Position numbers and translations under genes: made by a program. Positions 19,791 to 28,844 of a stretch of DNA of 64,000 bases are shown piece after piece (positions within the stretch are counted from its first letter, which is position 1; each line of letters starts with the position of its first letter). Source of the stretch: an uncultured Clostridia bacterium (GTDB lineage: Bacteria; Bacillota; Clostridia; Peptostreptococcales; Anaerovoracaceae). The DNA lies in NCBI GenBank assembly GCA_947302715.1, contig CAMYVY010000005.1, positions 36,382 through 100,381 on the forward strand, read 5' to 3'. Under the pieces are notes generated by a model that ran no database searches, was not told the origin of the DNA, and saw only the letters and a program-made list of their open reading frames with translations.

Positions 19791-21050
19791 ATGCTAATCA
19801 AAAATGGCAGAGTCCACGATGGCCTTGGAAAGGTCAAGCATGTGGACATCAGAGTAAAAGATGGAATCATCCAGGAGATGGAGAAAGGACTAAGTCCAAA
19901 AGCAAAGGAAGAAGTCTTTGATGCAAAGGGAATGGAAATTTTCCCCGGTTTTATTCACACACTATCCAGTTGGGGTGTCAACGGAAGCTGGTCGGAAATC
20001 AGACCCTCGTCACAGGACAATGACGAAAAGAGCGATCCAATCACACCGGAGCTCGATGCATTCTATGCATTTAACGGAAGAGCGATAACTGCACAGCAAC
20101 TCGGTGCCTTCGGTATAACGAGCGTCGGAGTCGAACCGTCCGACAACAATCTATTCGGCGGTCAAATCGCAGCATTCACGGTTGACGGTCTGAATCCGTA
20201 TACGATGTGCCTGCGTCGCGGTATAGGAATGAAAGCCTCCGTCAGAACCGACATGAAAAAGGTTTACGGAGCTCGCCAAATCGCACCGCAGACCAGGATG
20301 TGGATCTTCGGAACATTCGAGGAGCAGCTAAGAAAGGCATCCGAATATCTCGAAAAGGAAGCCGCTTCCGAAAAAGCGAAGGCAGATAGCGAGAAGAAGT
20401 CAGCAGAAGCAAAGGCTACTGATTCAAAGTCAGAAGAATCAAAGGACGCGCCCCCTGCCCCTGAATTCAAGAGAGATGCCAAGCTAGAAGCCATCGGAAA
20501 GGTTATAACCGGCGAACTTCCCCTATTCATTTCTTGCGATTCATTTCTTGCGATAGAGAGAGTCAGAGAGATAACCAAGAAGTATCCGAAGATCAAACTG
20601 ATCCTGGTGAATGGCTATGGTCTAACCGGAAACGAGCAGTGGATAGTTAGAGGAAAGATTCCGGTCGTCGTAAAGACCGGAGGTGACCTGATGGATGAGG
20701 AACCAAAGGGACTCGACTTTAACTCCATCGCAAAACTGAATGAAAAAGGTGCCTTGATTGCTCTAAGCGGAACTATGGGCTTTCTTGCCAGCAGAGAGGA
20801 TATGCTCTGGAATGGTGCAGAGATGATGCGTGTAATGCACGACGCTGATAAGGTTCTCCCTATGATAACATCAAACCCGGCCAAAATCCTCGGAATCGAC
20901 GACATCACCGGTTCGCTTGAGGTGGGAAAACGTGCAGATATAGTAATATGGTCCAAGAATCCTCTGGAAACATGGAAGGCCCACATCGTTAGAACATATA
21001 TGGGCGGCGAAACAATCTATAAGGAAGGAGATGAGATGAAATGTATGTAA
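19791..21050 (+). CDS. Amidohydrolase-fold protein lacking the HxH metal motif
   Basis: MLIKNGRVHDGLGKVKHVDIRVKDGII...KGMEIFPGFIHTLSSWGVNGSW; C-terminal TSNPAKILGIDDITGSLEVGKRADIVIW; clear paralogue of the next ORF. Confidence 0.85.
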   Translation: MLIKNGRVHDGLGKVKHVDIRVKDGIIQEMEKGLSPKAKEEVFDAKGMEIFPGFIHTLSSWGVNGSWSEIRPSSQDNDEKSDPITPELDAFYAFNGRAITAQQLGAFGITSVGVEPSDNNLFGGQIAAFTVDGLNPYTMCLRRGIGMKASVRTDMKKVYGARQIAPQTRMWIFGTFEEQLRKASEYLEKEAASEKAKADSEKKSAEAKATDSKSEESKDAPPAPEFKRDAKLEAIGKVITGELPLFISCDSFLAIERVREITKKYPKIKLILVNGYGLTGNEQWIVRGKIPVVVKTGGDLMDEEPKGLDFNSIAKLNEKGALIALSGTMGFLASREDMLWNGAEMMRVMHDADKVLPMITSNPAKILGIDDITGSLEVGKRADIVIWSKNPLETWKAHIVRTYMGGETIYKEGDEMKCM

Positions 21051-22183
21051 TTAAGAATGCGACTGTATATACGATGGGAAAAGCCGGCACGATCAAACAG
21101 GACATCCGTCTCGAAAATGGAAAAATCACCGAGATAGGAAATAATCTAAGAGCAAAGTCCGGCGAGAAAACGATCAACGCCAAGGGAAAAGTGGTTACGC
21201 CAGGCTTTGTTGATGCACATAGCCATCTCGGCGGATTCGAGGTAAACGGCGCCGGCGAAGATCTGAACGAGATGACAAATCCCCTAACCCCTGAACTCGA
21301 TGCGTATTATGGAATCAATCCCGACAGCATAGACTTCAAGGGAGCCATAGAGCAAGGAATTACCGCCTCCTGCCTGGTTCCTGGCTCCGCGAATATCGTT
21401 GGCGGTCTCGGAATAGTGATGAAGTCTGCGGGAAAAGATAGAGTGATTAAACGCGCAGCAGTTCTAAAAGGTGCCATGGGTATTAATCCGAAGGGTGTCT
21501 ATTCACAAATGAACAGAGCTCCTATGACGAGAATGGCAATCGCAAATATGCATCGCGATTACTTACGTCGCGTCAAGGAATACATGGAGAAAAAGGAAGC
21601 CGCCAACGGCGACAAAGAAAAGATGCCACCCTTTGATCTTGGACTCGAACACGGAATCCCTGTCATAAACAAAGAGATTGCATACAAGGTACACAGTTAT
21701 ATGCATGACAGCATGACTGTTTTGGAGCTTGCAAAGGAGTTCGATATAATGATTACCCTGGATCATGCACTTGGTGCCAGCGACTACCTGGAAGAGCTCA
21801 CGGATAAGCATGTTAAAGGAATAATCTACGGACCAACAGCAGAGCCTATCTTCCCTGGCGAAGGTGGCAAGCTCGATTACGAGGCATGCATCGAGCTCGA
21901 CAAACGCGGCGTCAAGGTCGCCTGCATGACAGATGGCCCCGTTACACCAAAGAACATGCTACTCTACGAAATCGGAGAATGCGTCAGGCGTGGAATGAAC
22001 CCAACCAGAGCCCTCGCCATGATTACATCCAATTCAGCAAAGATCGTCGACGTCTTTGATAGAGTAGGTTCGATCGAGGTCGGAAAGGATGCAGACATCT
22101 TAATCTGGTCCGACATGCCGGCAGTAGCGACCGACGCAGTACTTGAGACAGTTATTCTCGGCGGAGAGATAGTCAAGAATTAA
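21041..22183 (+). CDS. Amidohydrolase (imidazolonepropionase/dihydroorotase-like fold), HxH intact
   Basis: VVTPGFVDAHSHLGGFEVNGAGEDLNEMTNPLTPELDAYYGINPDS...ITLDHALG...CMTDGPV...GSIEVGKDADILIW. Confidence 0.88.
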   Translation: MYVIKNATVYTMGKAGTIKQDIRLENGKITEIGNNLRAKSGEKTINAKGKVVTPGFVDAHSHLGGFEVNGAGEDLNEMTNPLTPELDAYYGINPDSIDFKGAIEQGITASCLVPGSANIVGGLGIVMKSAGKDRVIKRAAVLKGAMGINPKGVYSQMNRAPMTRMAIANMHRDYLRRVKEYMEKKEAANGDKEKMPPFDLGLEHGIPVINKEIAYKVHSYMHDSMTVLELAKEFDIMITLDHALGASDYLEELTDKHVKGIIYGPTAEPIFPGEGGKLDYEACIELDKRGVKVACMTDGPVTPKNMLLYEIGECVRRGMNPTRALAMITSNSAKIVDVFDRVGSIEVGKDADILIWSDMPAVATDAVLETVILGGEIVKN

Positions 22184-22220
22184 GCACGTTATAACTACTG
22201 AGCTAATTAAGGAATTAATC

Positions 22221-22250
22221 AAAGAGGCGACCATCAAGGTCGCCTCTTTT
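22221..22250. terminator. Bidirectional intrinsic terminator
   Basis: AAAGAGGCGACCATCAAGGTCGCCTCTTTT between convergent genes. Confidence 0.85.
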
Positions 22251-22280
22251 GCTATCTTTGATAAATATATTCCGGACTTT

Positions 22281-23210
22281 TTAATAGACCTGCTTTACGG
22301 CCTGAACAATTGCTCCAGTGTCCATACCGTATTTTGTTTTTAGTTCATCCGGCTTTCCTGATTCACCAAATGTGTCATGCTGACCAATCATGGCAATCTT
22401 GACCGGACATTCTCTGCTGACAAGCTCAGCTACTGCGCCACCGAGTCCGCCTATAATCGAATGCTCTTCGCATGTTACGATTCTGCCTGTTTCTTTAGCT
22501 GCAGTCAAAATCAACTCTTCGTCGAGCGGCTTAATAGTATGGATGTCAATTACTCTGGCATCGATGCCTTCCTCCTGCAGGACGAGCGCTGCCTCCATCG
22601 CTTCCGAAACCATGATTCCGGTTGCTATAATCGCAACATCCTTACCCGGTCTAAGGAGCTTTCCTTTTCCGAGTTCTATTTCATCCTGCTCGGTATAAAA
22701 TTCAGGGACAGAGGCTCTGCCAAGTCTAACATATGCGGGGCCATCCATCGCGACAACCTGTCTAATTAATTTCTCAGCACTCACTCCATCTGACGGATTG
22801 ACGACAGTCATTCCCGGAATCGTTCTCATAAGCGCGATGTCTTCGAAGGTCTGGTGGCTCGCACCGTCCTCTCCGACGGTGATTCCTGCATGAGTTGCGC
22901 AAATCTTGACATTGGCTCCCGTATATCCGATCGAATTTCTGATTATCTCGAATGCACGTCCTGCGGCAAACATTGCAAATGTTGATGCACAGACCACCTT
23001 GCCCGAAAGCGCGAGTCCCGCTGCCATTCCATAAAGATTCTGTTCGGCGATTCCCGCATTAAAGAATCTGTCCGGATAGGCTTTGGCAAATTCACCGCTC
23101 TTCGTCGATCCCGAAAGATCAGCATCCATAACGATTAAATTGGGATTCTCTTCGCCTAGCTCAACCAAAACTTTTCCGTAGGCTTCTCTGGTTGCTCTCT
23201 TGATATCCAT
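22281..23210 (-). CDS. Transketolase, C-terminal subunit
   Basis: TREAYGKVLVELGEENPNLIVMDADLSGSTKSGEFAKAYPDRFFNAGIAEQNLYGMAAGLA. Confidence 0.92.
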   Translation of the reverse strand: MDIKRATREAYGKVLVELGEENPNLIVMDADLSGSTKSGEFAKAYPDRFFNAGIAEQNLYGMAAGLALSGKVVCASTFAMFAAGRAFEIIRNSIGYTGANVKICATHAGITVGEDGASHQTFEDIALMRTIPGMTVVNPSDGVSAEKLIRQVVAMDGPAYVRLGRASVPEFYTEQDEIELGKGKLLRPGKDVAIIATGIMVSEAMEAALVLQEEGIDARVIDIHTIKPLDEELILTAAKETGRIVTCEEHSIIGGLGGAVAELVSRECPVKIAMIGQHDTFGESGKPDELKTKYGMDTGAIVQAVKQVY

Positions 23211-24046
23211 TACCACTCACCTCCCAATTCCTTAACTGCCTTCTTTGCCTGCTCTTCATTCGGCGCCTTGCCATGCCAGCCGGCCTGATTCTCCATGAAC
23301 GAGACGCCCTTTCCCTTAACCGTCTTCGCAATTATTGCCGACGGTTTTCCCGTTTCTTCCGATGCCTTTCTCGCATCGTCCAAAGCCTTGAATATTTCTT
23401 CGAAATTATGCCCGTCTATAACAAAGACATTCCATCCGAAGGCCTTGAATTTCTCGTCAATGGGTTTTACCGTCATAACATCGTCGTTCGCACCGTCTAT
23501 CTGCAAACCGTTCCAGTCGACAATCGCGCACATATTCGAAAGGTTATAGTGAGATGCAGCCATGGCAGCTTCCCAAACAAGCCCTTCCTGCAGTTCGCCA
23601 TCACCAAGTATGACATATATTCTACCCGGGTTATTGTCGATTTTGTTGGCAAGTGCCATTCCGACTGATGCTGATATACCCTGCCCCAGCGATCCTGTCG
23701 ACATTTCAATTCCCGGTACCTTAGACATATTGGGATGCCCCTGGAATTTGCTCTCGAGTTTTCTGAGGCTCATGATATCCTCAACAGGAAAATACCCTCT
23801 CTCCGCGAGCGCAGCATACTGAACCGGAGCTGCGTGTCCCTTTGATAGAATCAGCTTGTCGCGTCCCTCCATCCTCGGATTATCGGGATCGACATTCATC
23901 TCTCCAAAATAGAGCGCAGTTACCAAGTCCGCACTGGAAAGACTTCCGCCCGGATGACCGGAACCGGCTGAGAAAACGGCTTTGATTACATCTACGCGTA
24001 TCTTTGCCGCCATGTCTTTGTAATAGTTTAAATCCTTGTTATCCAT
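23210..24046 (-). CDS. Transketolase, N-terminal subunit
   Basis: SGHPGGSLSSADLVTALYF, LSKGHAAPVQYAALAERGYF, GDGELQEGLVWEAAM. Confidence 0.92.
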   Translation of the reverse strand: MDNKDLNYYKDMAAKIRVDVIKAVFSAGSGHPGGSLSSADLVTALYFGEMNVDPDNPRMEGRDKLILSKGHAAPVQYAALAERGYFPVEDIMSLRKLESKFQGHPNMSKVPGIEMSTGSLGQGISASVGMALANKIDNNPGRIYVILGDGELQEGLVWEAAMAASHYNLSNMCAIVDWNGLQIDGANDDVMTVKPIDEKFKAFGWNVFVIDGHNFEEIFKALDDARKASEETGKPSAIIAKTVKGKGVSFMENQAGWHGKAPNEEQAKKAVKELGGEW

Positions 24047-24061
24047 ATTTCCTCCAGTCTG

Positions 24062-25468
24062 CTAAAGTCCAAGGAATATCTTGGCCATCAAGAAATATAT
24101 CGAAAGTGCAACAGCGTCCGAGATAGATGAAATTGCAGGATTGGCGATTAAGGCAGGGTCGGCTCCCAGCTTCTTCACTATGAGCGGAATCATACTGCCG
24201 AGCATCTTCGCAAATACTACGATGCATATCATAGCGCTGCAAACCGTTAATGCCACCATCACTCCATCACCGTCAAAGAACAGTATGCGGAAGAAATTCA
24301 GAACGCTTAGCAGAACACCTATGATAGCTCCAACTCTTACTTCCTTCCAAAGAATCCTCGGAAAGTCCTCGGGTTCAACCTCATTTGTAGCCAAGCCACG
24401 AATGATGAGTGTCGCTGCCTGCGACCCCGTATTACCACCTGTTCCCATTAGCATCGGCATATACGATACCAAACTAATAACCTGTGAAAGCGCACCTTCA
24501 AAAGAACTGATTATCATTCCGGTGAATATGTATGCCACCATCAGTATCACGAGCCATGGGAGACGGTTTAGGACGTGCTGCTTTACCGGAACATCCAGGT
24601 AGTCTCTGTCCTTATCATCAAAGTCGATGATACCGCCCATACGCTCGATATCTTCGGTCGTTTCTTCTTCAATGATATCGAGGATATCGTCGAATGTGAT
24701 GATACCGACAAGTCGGAATTCGTTATCCACAACCGGAATTGCAAGAAAGCCGTATTTGGTAAAGTCCTGAGCAACATCTTCCTGGTCCGTATAAACATTT
24801 TCGCTGACGAATTCAGTACGCATTATTTCATTTATGCGTACATCATCCTCACTTGTTACTATGGTAGAAAGAGATACGATACCGATAAGCTTGCGTCCCA
24901 TATCCTTGACGTAGCAAGTGTATATGGTTTCCGCATCAATACTTTCTTTCTTGATATGATCCAGTGCCTGCCTTACGGTCCAGTCCTTTTCAAGACTGAT
25001 ATAGTCCGGAGTCATAAGCGTTCCCGCGCAGTTGTCGGGATAATTGAGGAAGGTGTTTATAAGCTTCCTCTCTGTCTTTGGAGTCTTCTCCAAAATCTTG
25101 CTCACGACATTCGCCGGTAGTTCTTCCAAAACGTCGATTTTATCGTCGAAGTCCAGTTCATGGATTATGTATTCGATTTCCTTGTCGTTAATAATCTCGA
25201 CAATTTTGTTTCTGTCTGCTGTTGGAAGCTCGGCAAAAACTTCTACCGAAACATCCTTTGGGAGCATTCGGAACAAAATGACGGTATTCTGAATACTGGC
25301 TTCCTCTGTCACATCCTCCAAAAGATCTGCGATATCTACAGAATTGAACTTAAGGAGTTCGTCTCTGGCAGCAAAGTATTTTTTTTCTTCAAGAAGTACC
25401 AGAATTTTTTCCAGGCCTTCTTCCACGATTATATCCCTATCTACTACGGGATAATTCATATCAGCCAT
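24062..25468 (-). CDS. mgtE: Magnesium transporter MgtE
   Basis: MgtE N domain, paired CBS domains, TM domain GTGGNTGSQAATLIIRGLATNE. Confidence 0.93.
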   Translation of the reverse strand: MADMNYPVVDRDIIVEEGLEKILVLLEEKKYFAARDELLKFNSVDIADLLEDVTEEASIQNTVILFRMLPKDVSVEVFAELPTADRNKIVEIINDKEIEYIIHELDFDDKIDVLEELPANVVSKILEKTPKTERKLINTFLNYPDNCAGTLMTPDYISLEKDWTVRQALDHIKKESIDAETIYTCYVKDMGRKLIGIVSLSTIVTSEDDVRINEIMRTEFVSENVYTDQEDVAQDFTKYGFLAIPVVDNEFRLVGIITFDDILDIIEEETTEDIERMGGIIDFDDKDRDYLDVPVKQHVLNRLPWLVILMVAYIFTGMIISSFEGALSQVISLVSYMPMLMGTGGNTGSQAATLIIRGLATNEVEPEDFPRILWKEVRVGAIIGVLLSVLNFFRILFFDGDGVMVALTVCSAMICIVVFAKMLGSMIPLIVKKLGADPALIANPAISSISDAVALSIYFLMAKIFLGL

Positions 25469-25784
25469 GAGCAACCTCCTTTCCAACGTTCAAAACCATT
25501 TTTTACTGTCTTCTCTACAAAAAACATCTACGATATTTGTGAGTAGAGCATAGTTATAATAAGTATATCGCCTATGCATAAATATGTCAAAATATTTATT
25601 GTCTGAATATTCCGTAATCCTTGATTTTTTGGGATTTTTTGCGGGTTGACTATCTTCTCCACCAGTGTTAAACTTGCCTTGGACTTCTTTGTTTTGGAGC
25701 CCATAAATTATTAATTTCACTGAGCTGTTTTTTGTATTATTCATCAAAAAACATCAATCAATCTTTTGTGAGGAAGGAAACGCT

Positions 25785-27128
25785 ATGGGAAAGTTAGTTC
25801 AAAAGTACATTGACATTGCAAAGGAAAAGAATCCGAATGAACCGGAATTCCTGCAAACTGTTGAAGAGGTTCTTACATCCATCGAACCTGTTCTTGAGAA
25901 GCACCCGGAATACATCAAGGCGGGGCTTGTTGAAAGACTCATCGAGCCTGAACGCGGTGTTCAGTTCAGAGTACCATGGGTTGATGACAAGGGTAATGTT
26001 CAGGTAAACCGCGGTTACAGATTCCAGTTCAACAGCGCACTTGGACCATACAAGGGCGGAATCAGATTCGCACCGAACGTATATCCAGGAATCCTCAAGT
26101 TCCTCGGATTTGAGCAAATCTTCAAGAACAGCCTTACAGGTCTTCCAATCGGCGGCGGCAAAGGCGGAGCTGACTTTGATCCCAATGGAAAATCTGACGC
26201 AGAAATCATGAGATTCTGCCAGTCATTTGTAACAGAGCTTTATAGACATATCGGTCCGGATACAGATGTTCCTGCCGGCGACCTCGGTGTTGGCGGTCGT
26301 GAGATCGGTTACATGATGGGTCAGTACAAGAGACTTGCTAACCGCTATGATGGAACATGGACCGGAAAAGGAACCGCTAACGGCGGTCTTGCAGGAAGAA
26401 ACGAAGCTACAGGATTCGGTATCGTATTCTATGCAAGAGAAATGCTGAAATACTTCGGCGAAGAAATGGAAGGAAAGACTGTTGCCCTCTCCGGATTCGG
26501 AAACGTAACATGGGGAACAGCAACCAAGCTTAACGAGCTCGGAGCAAAGGTAATCACAATCTCCGGACCGGACGGATACATCCTCGACAAGGACGGAATC
26601 AGCGGCAAGAAGGTTGACTACCTGGTAGAGCTCAGAAATTCCGGAAAGAATATCTGCGCACCTTATGCAAAGAAATTCAAGAGCGCTAAGTTCTTCCCGG
26701 GAAAGAAGCCATGGGAAGTTAAGGCTGACCTCTACATCCCCTGCGCTACACAGAATGAAATCCAGATCAAGGATGCCAAGACCATGGTCAAGAACGGTGC
26801 CAAGTATCTCTGCGAAGGTTCCAACATGCCTACCACAAACGAGGCAATTGCATACCTTCAGGAGCATGGCGTAAAGGTTGGACCATCAAAGGCTGCAAAT
26901 GCCGGCGGCGTATCCTGCTCCTGCCTCGAGATGAGCCAGAATGCTGAGCACATCATCTTCTCCAAGGAAGATGTCTACAGACAGCTTGAAGGAATCATGG
27001 TAAATATCTTTAAGCTCTGTGTTGATGCTTGCGAGCGCTACAACCTTGGCGACAACCTGATTGCAGGTGCCAATATCGCAGGATTCGAGCGCGTTGCAGA
27101 AGCAATGATGCTCCAGGGTATTGTATAA
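25785..27128 (+). CDS. gdhA: NAD(P)-specific glutamate dehydrogenase
   Basis: GGIRFAPNVYPGILKFLGFEQIFKNSLTGLPIGGGKGGADFDP; canonical GDH I. Confidence 0.95.
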   Translation: MGKLVQKYIDIAKEKNPNEPEFLQTVEEVLTSIEPVLEKHPEYIKAGLVERLIEPERGVQFRVPWVDDKGNVQVNRGYRFQFNSALGPYKGGIRFAPNVYPGILKFLGFEQIFKNSLTGLPIGGGKGGADFDPNGKSDAEIMRFCQSFVTELYRHIGPDTDVPAGDLGVGGREIGYMMGQYKRLANRYDGTWTGKGTANGGLAGRNEATGFGIVFYAREMLKYFGEEMEGKTVALSGFGNVTWGTATKLNELGAKVITISGPDGYILDKDGISGKKVDYLVELRNSGKNICAPYAKKFKSAKFFPGKKPWEVKADLYIPCATQNEIQIKDAKTMVKNGAKYLCEGSNMPTTNEAIAYLQEHGVKVGPSKAANAGGVSCSCLEMSQNAEHIIFSKEDVYRQLEGIMVNIFKLCVDACERYNLGDNLIAGANIAGFERVAEAMMLQGIV

Positions 27129-27140
27129 TAATTATTCAAA

Positions 27141-27383
27141 TTCTCGACGAGCGAAAGTCACCATGCTAAGGCATGGTATAACTGAACGTTTCCGCAGAGA
27201 TTTAAAACAATAACACAAAAACAAGAGAAGGATTTTCCGTTAAGATGTGGGGATGTCTGAACCCGAAGGGTGAGTTCCCCACATTAGGAAAATCCGTCTT
27301 TTGTTTTTGTATGTTATTGCAAATCTCGAGGACCTAGTGAAGGTATATCATGCCTTAGCATGGTGACTTTCGCTCGTCGAGAA
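27141..27383. repeat. 243-bp full-length fold-back (imperfect palindrome) with perfect 35-bp terminal inverted repeat
   Basis: Left arm TTCTCGACGAGCGAAAGTCACCATGCTAAGGCATG (27141-27175) is the exact reverse complement of 27349-27383; inner arms also pair (AGAGATTT..CAATAAC..ACAAAAACAAGAGA.GGATTTTCC with GGAAAATCC..CTTTTGTTTTTGT..GTTATTG..AAATCTCG; then ATGTGGGGA/TCCCCACAT). Confidence 0.95.
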
Positions 27384-27398
27384 AATATAAATCAAAAC

Positions 27399-28775
27399 TT
27401 ATAGATCCAGGTGAATATATCCTATGAAGGTTGGCCAACTTGTGTAGACTGACCATACTGCAGTAGTTCTGTACCCATCTCCCCACCATCCACCATGGAC
27501 GGCCTGGCCACCTCCTATATAGATGGCAACATGAGTATCATAGATGCAGATGTCTCCCGGCTCGGGATTCGACGTCCAGCTTCCGAGTGATGTATATCCC
27601 ATCGGTCCGCTATGGAAATTGATTCCTGCAGCAGCAAGAGAATTAGAGACCAGGCTGGTGCAGTCTTGATCGATTCCAAGTTGTGCATAGGCGGCATCAA
27701 CGATAGCTTGCTTGGTGCCGGAATAGCTTACTTCTTCCTCGGAATATGATTCGGTAATATCTCCGTCACTCGATTCCTCCGTATAACTCTCGGTATCGGA
27801 CTCGGTTACGGACGTCTCTTCAAGTTCTTCGCTTGATGATTCATCTTCCGCAGATGATATTCCTCGCATGATAACCTGCGTAACAGGTTCTTTCTTTGTG
27901 ACAGGAGATGTTTCTTCCTGTAGCTTTACAACACCGTTCACCTTGACTGTTCTAACGGTTACGGTCTTTATTCCATTCTCTCCTTCGGTTAGAACGACTT
28001 CCTCACCTTCGGCCAAGTCCTCAGAGTCCTCGTATTCCGTCTCAAACTCTATCTCAACATCTTCCTTTGATTCGGTAATTACCCTAACCTCGACATCTGC
28101 CTTTCCTTCCAGAAGCACAAGCTTGTCACCGGGGTGTATGTTTTCGATATCCAATCCGGGATTTGTAGAAACCAGTGTATCGATATCGACATCGTGTTCG
28201 TACGCTATGTCCCAAAGCGTATCCCCTTCTTTTATAACATACTCTACCGATTTTTCGTTTCCTCTTAGGAGCTTTTCGGCAACGGCGACACCATCCTTGG
28301 TTACCTCCGGAAGTGCATCCCCTTTCTTATACTGCTTTTCGCTTACGGTCATTGCAGGCTCGATAGAAACGGATGCAGATTCGTCGTCATTATATTTTTT
28401 TACTATGTACTGGATAATATCCTTTGCATCCTGCTCGGTAGTCATAAGGGCGACCGGCTTTCCTCCCAAGCTGACTTCCCAAAATGTGGTGTCGCTCTCA
28501 AGGACTTCGGTCTTGGTTCCTACGTTTTGAGCACCGTCACCTGATGCAGTTCCCCTTACTCCTACTGCAGTAGCTGCAAGCTTTGACGAATCTGTATCGG
28601 CAAACAATGATGAAAGTCCGGATGCACAGAGCATAATCACAAGAAGAAGAGAAAGCGCAGCTATCGCCTTCATTCTCCCTGTAGTCTTTGACGGTGATTC
28701 TCCCCTATCAAATTTCATATTGTATCCTTTTTCAGACCTGTTTCTTTTTTCTCTAATCTCTCTGTATTTGCTCAT
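27399..28775 (-). CDS. Cell-wall protein with LysM, G5 and C-terminal NlpC/P60-like domains
   Basis: YVIKEGDTLWDIAYEHDVDIDTLVSTNPGLDIENIHPGDKLVL (LysM); VEIEFETEYEDSEDLAEGEEVVLTEGENGIKTVTVRTVKVNGVV (G5); AYAQLGIDQDCTSLVSNSLAAAGINF...GDICIYDTHVAIYIGGGQAVHGG. Confidence 0.85.
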   Translation of the reverse strand: MSKYREIREKRNRSEKGYNMKFDRGESPSKTTGRMKAIAALSLLLVIMLCASGLSSLFADTDSSKLAATAVGVRGTASGDGAQNVGTKTEVLESDTTFWEVSLGGKPVALMTTEQDAKDIIQYIVKKYNDDESASVSIEPAMTVSEKQYKKGDALPEVTKDGVAVAEKLLRGNEKSVEYVIKEGDTLWDIAYEHDVDIDTLVSTNPGLDIENIHPGDKLVLLEGKADVEVRVITESKEDVEIEFETEYEDSEDLAEGEEVVLTEGENGIKTVTVRTVKVNGVVKLQEETSPVTKKEPVTQVIMRGISSAEDESSSEELEETSVTESDTESYTEESSDGDITESYSEEEVSYSGTKQAIVDAAYAQLGIDQDCTSLVSNSLAAAGINFHSGPMGYTSLGSWTSNPEPGDICIYDTHVAIYIGGGQAVHGGWWGDGYRTTAVWSVYTSWPTFIGYIHLDL

Positions 28776-28844
28776 AACCCTATCCCTATTTTGGTACAAC
28801 TGCTATACAATCTTAAGAATCTTAAGATTTGTATCTGCTCGGCA

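Noticed and set aside
23210-24046. Split transketolase as novel
   Set aside because: Separate N- and C-terminal transketolase subunits are common in Firmicutes and archaea.
25487-25784. M-box (Mg2+) riboswitch upstream of mgtE
   Set aside because: No M-box conserved segments found by eye in the 300-bp divergent region; cannot be supported.
27141-27383. Simple rho-independent terminator, or 6S RNA, for the long fold-back
   Set aside because: Far too long for a terminator and lacks a U-tract; a perfect 35-bp closing stem is unlike 6S RNA. Kept as an unexplained fold-back instead.
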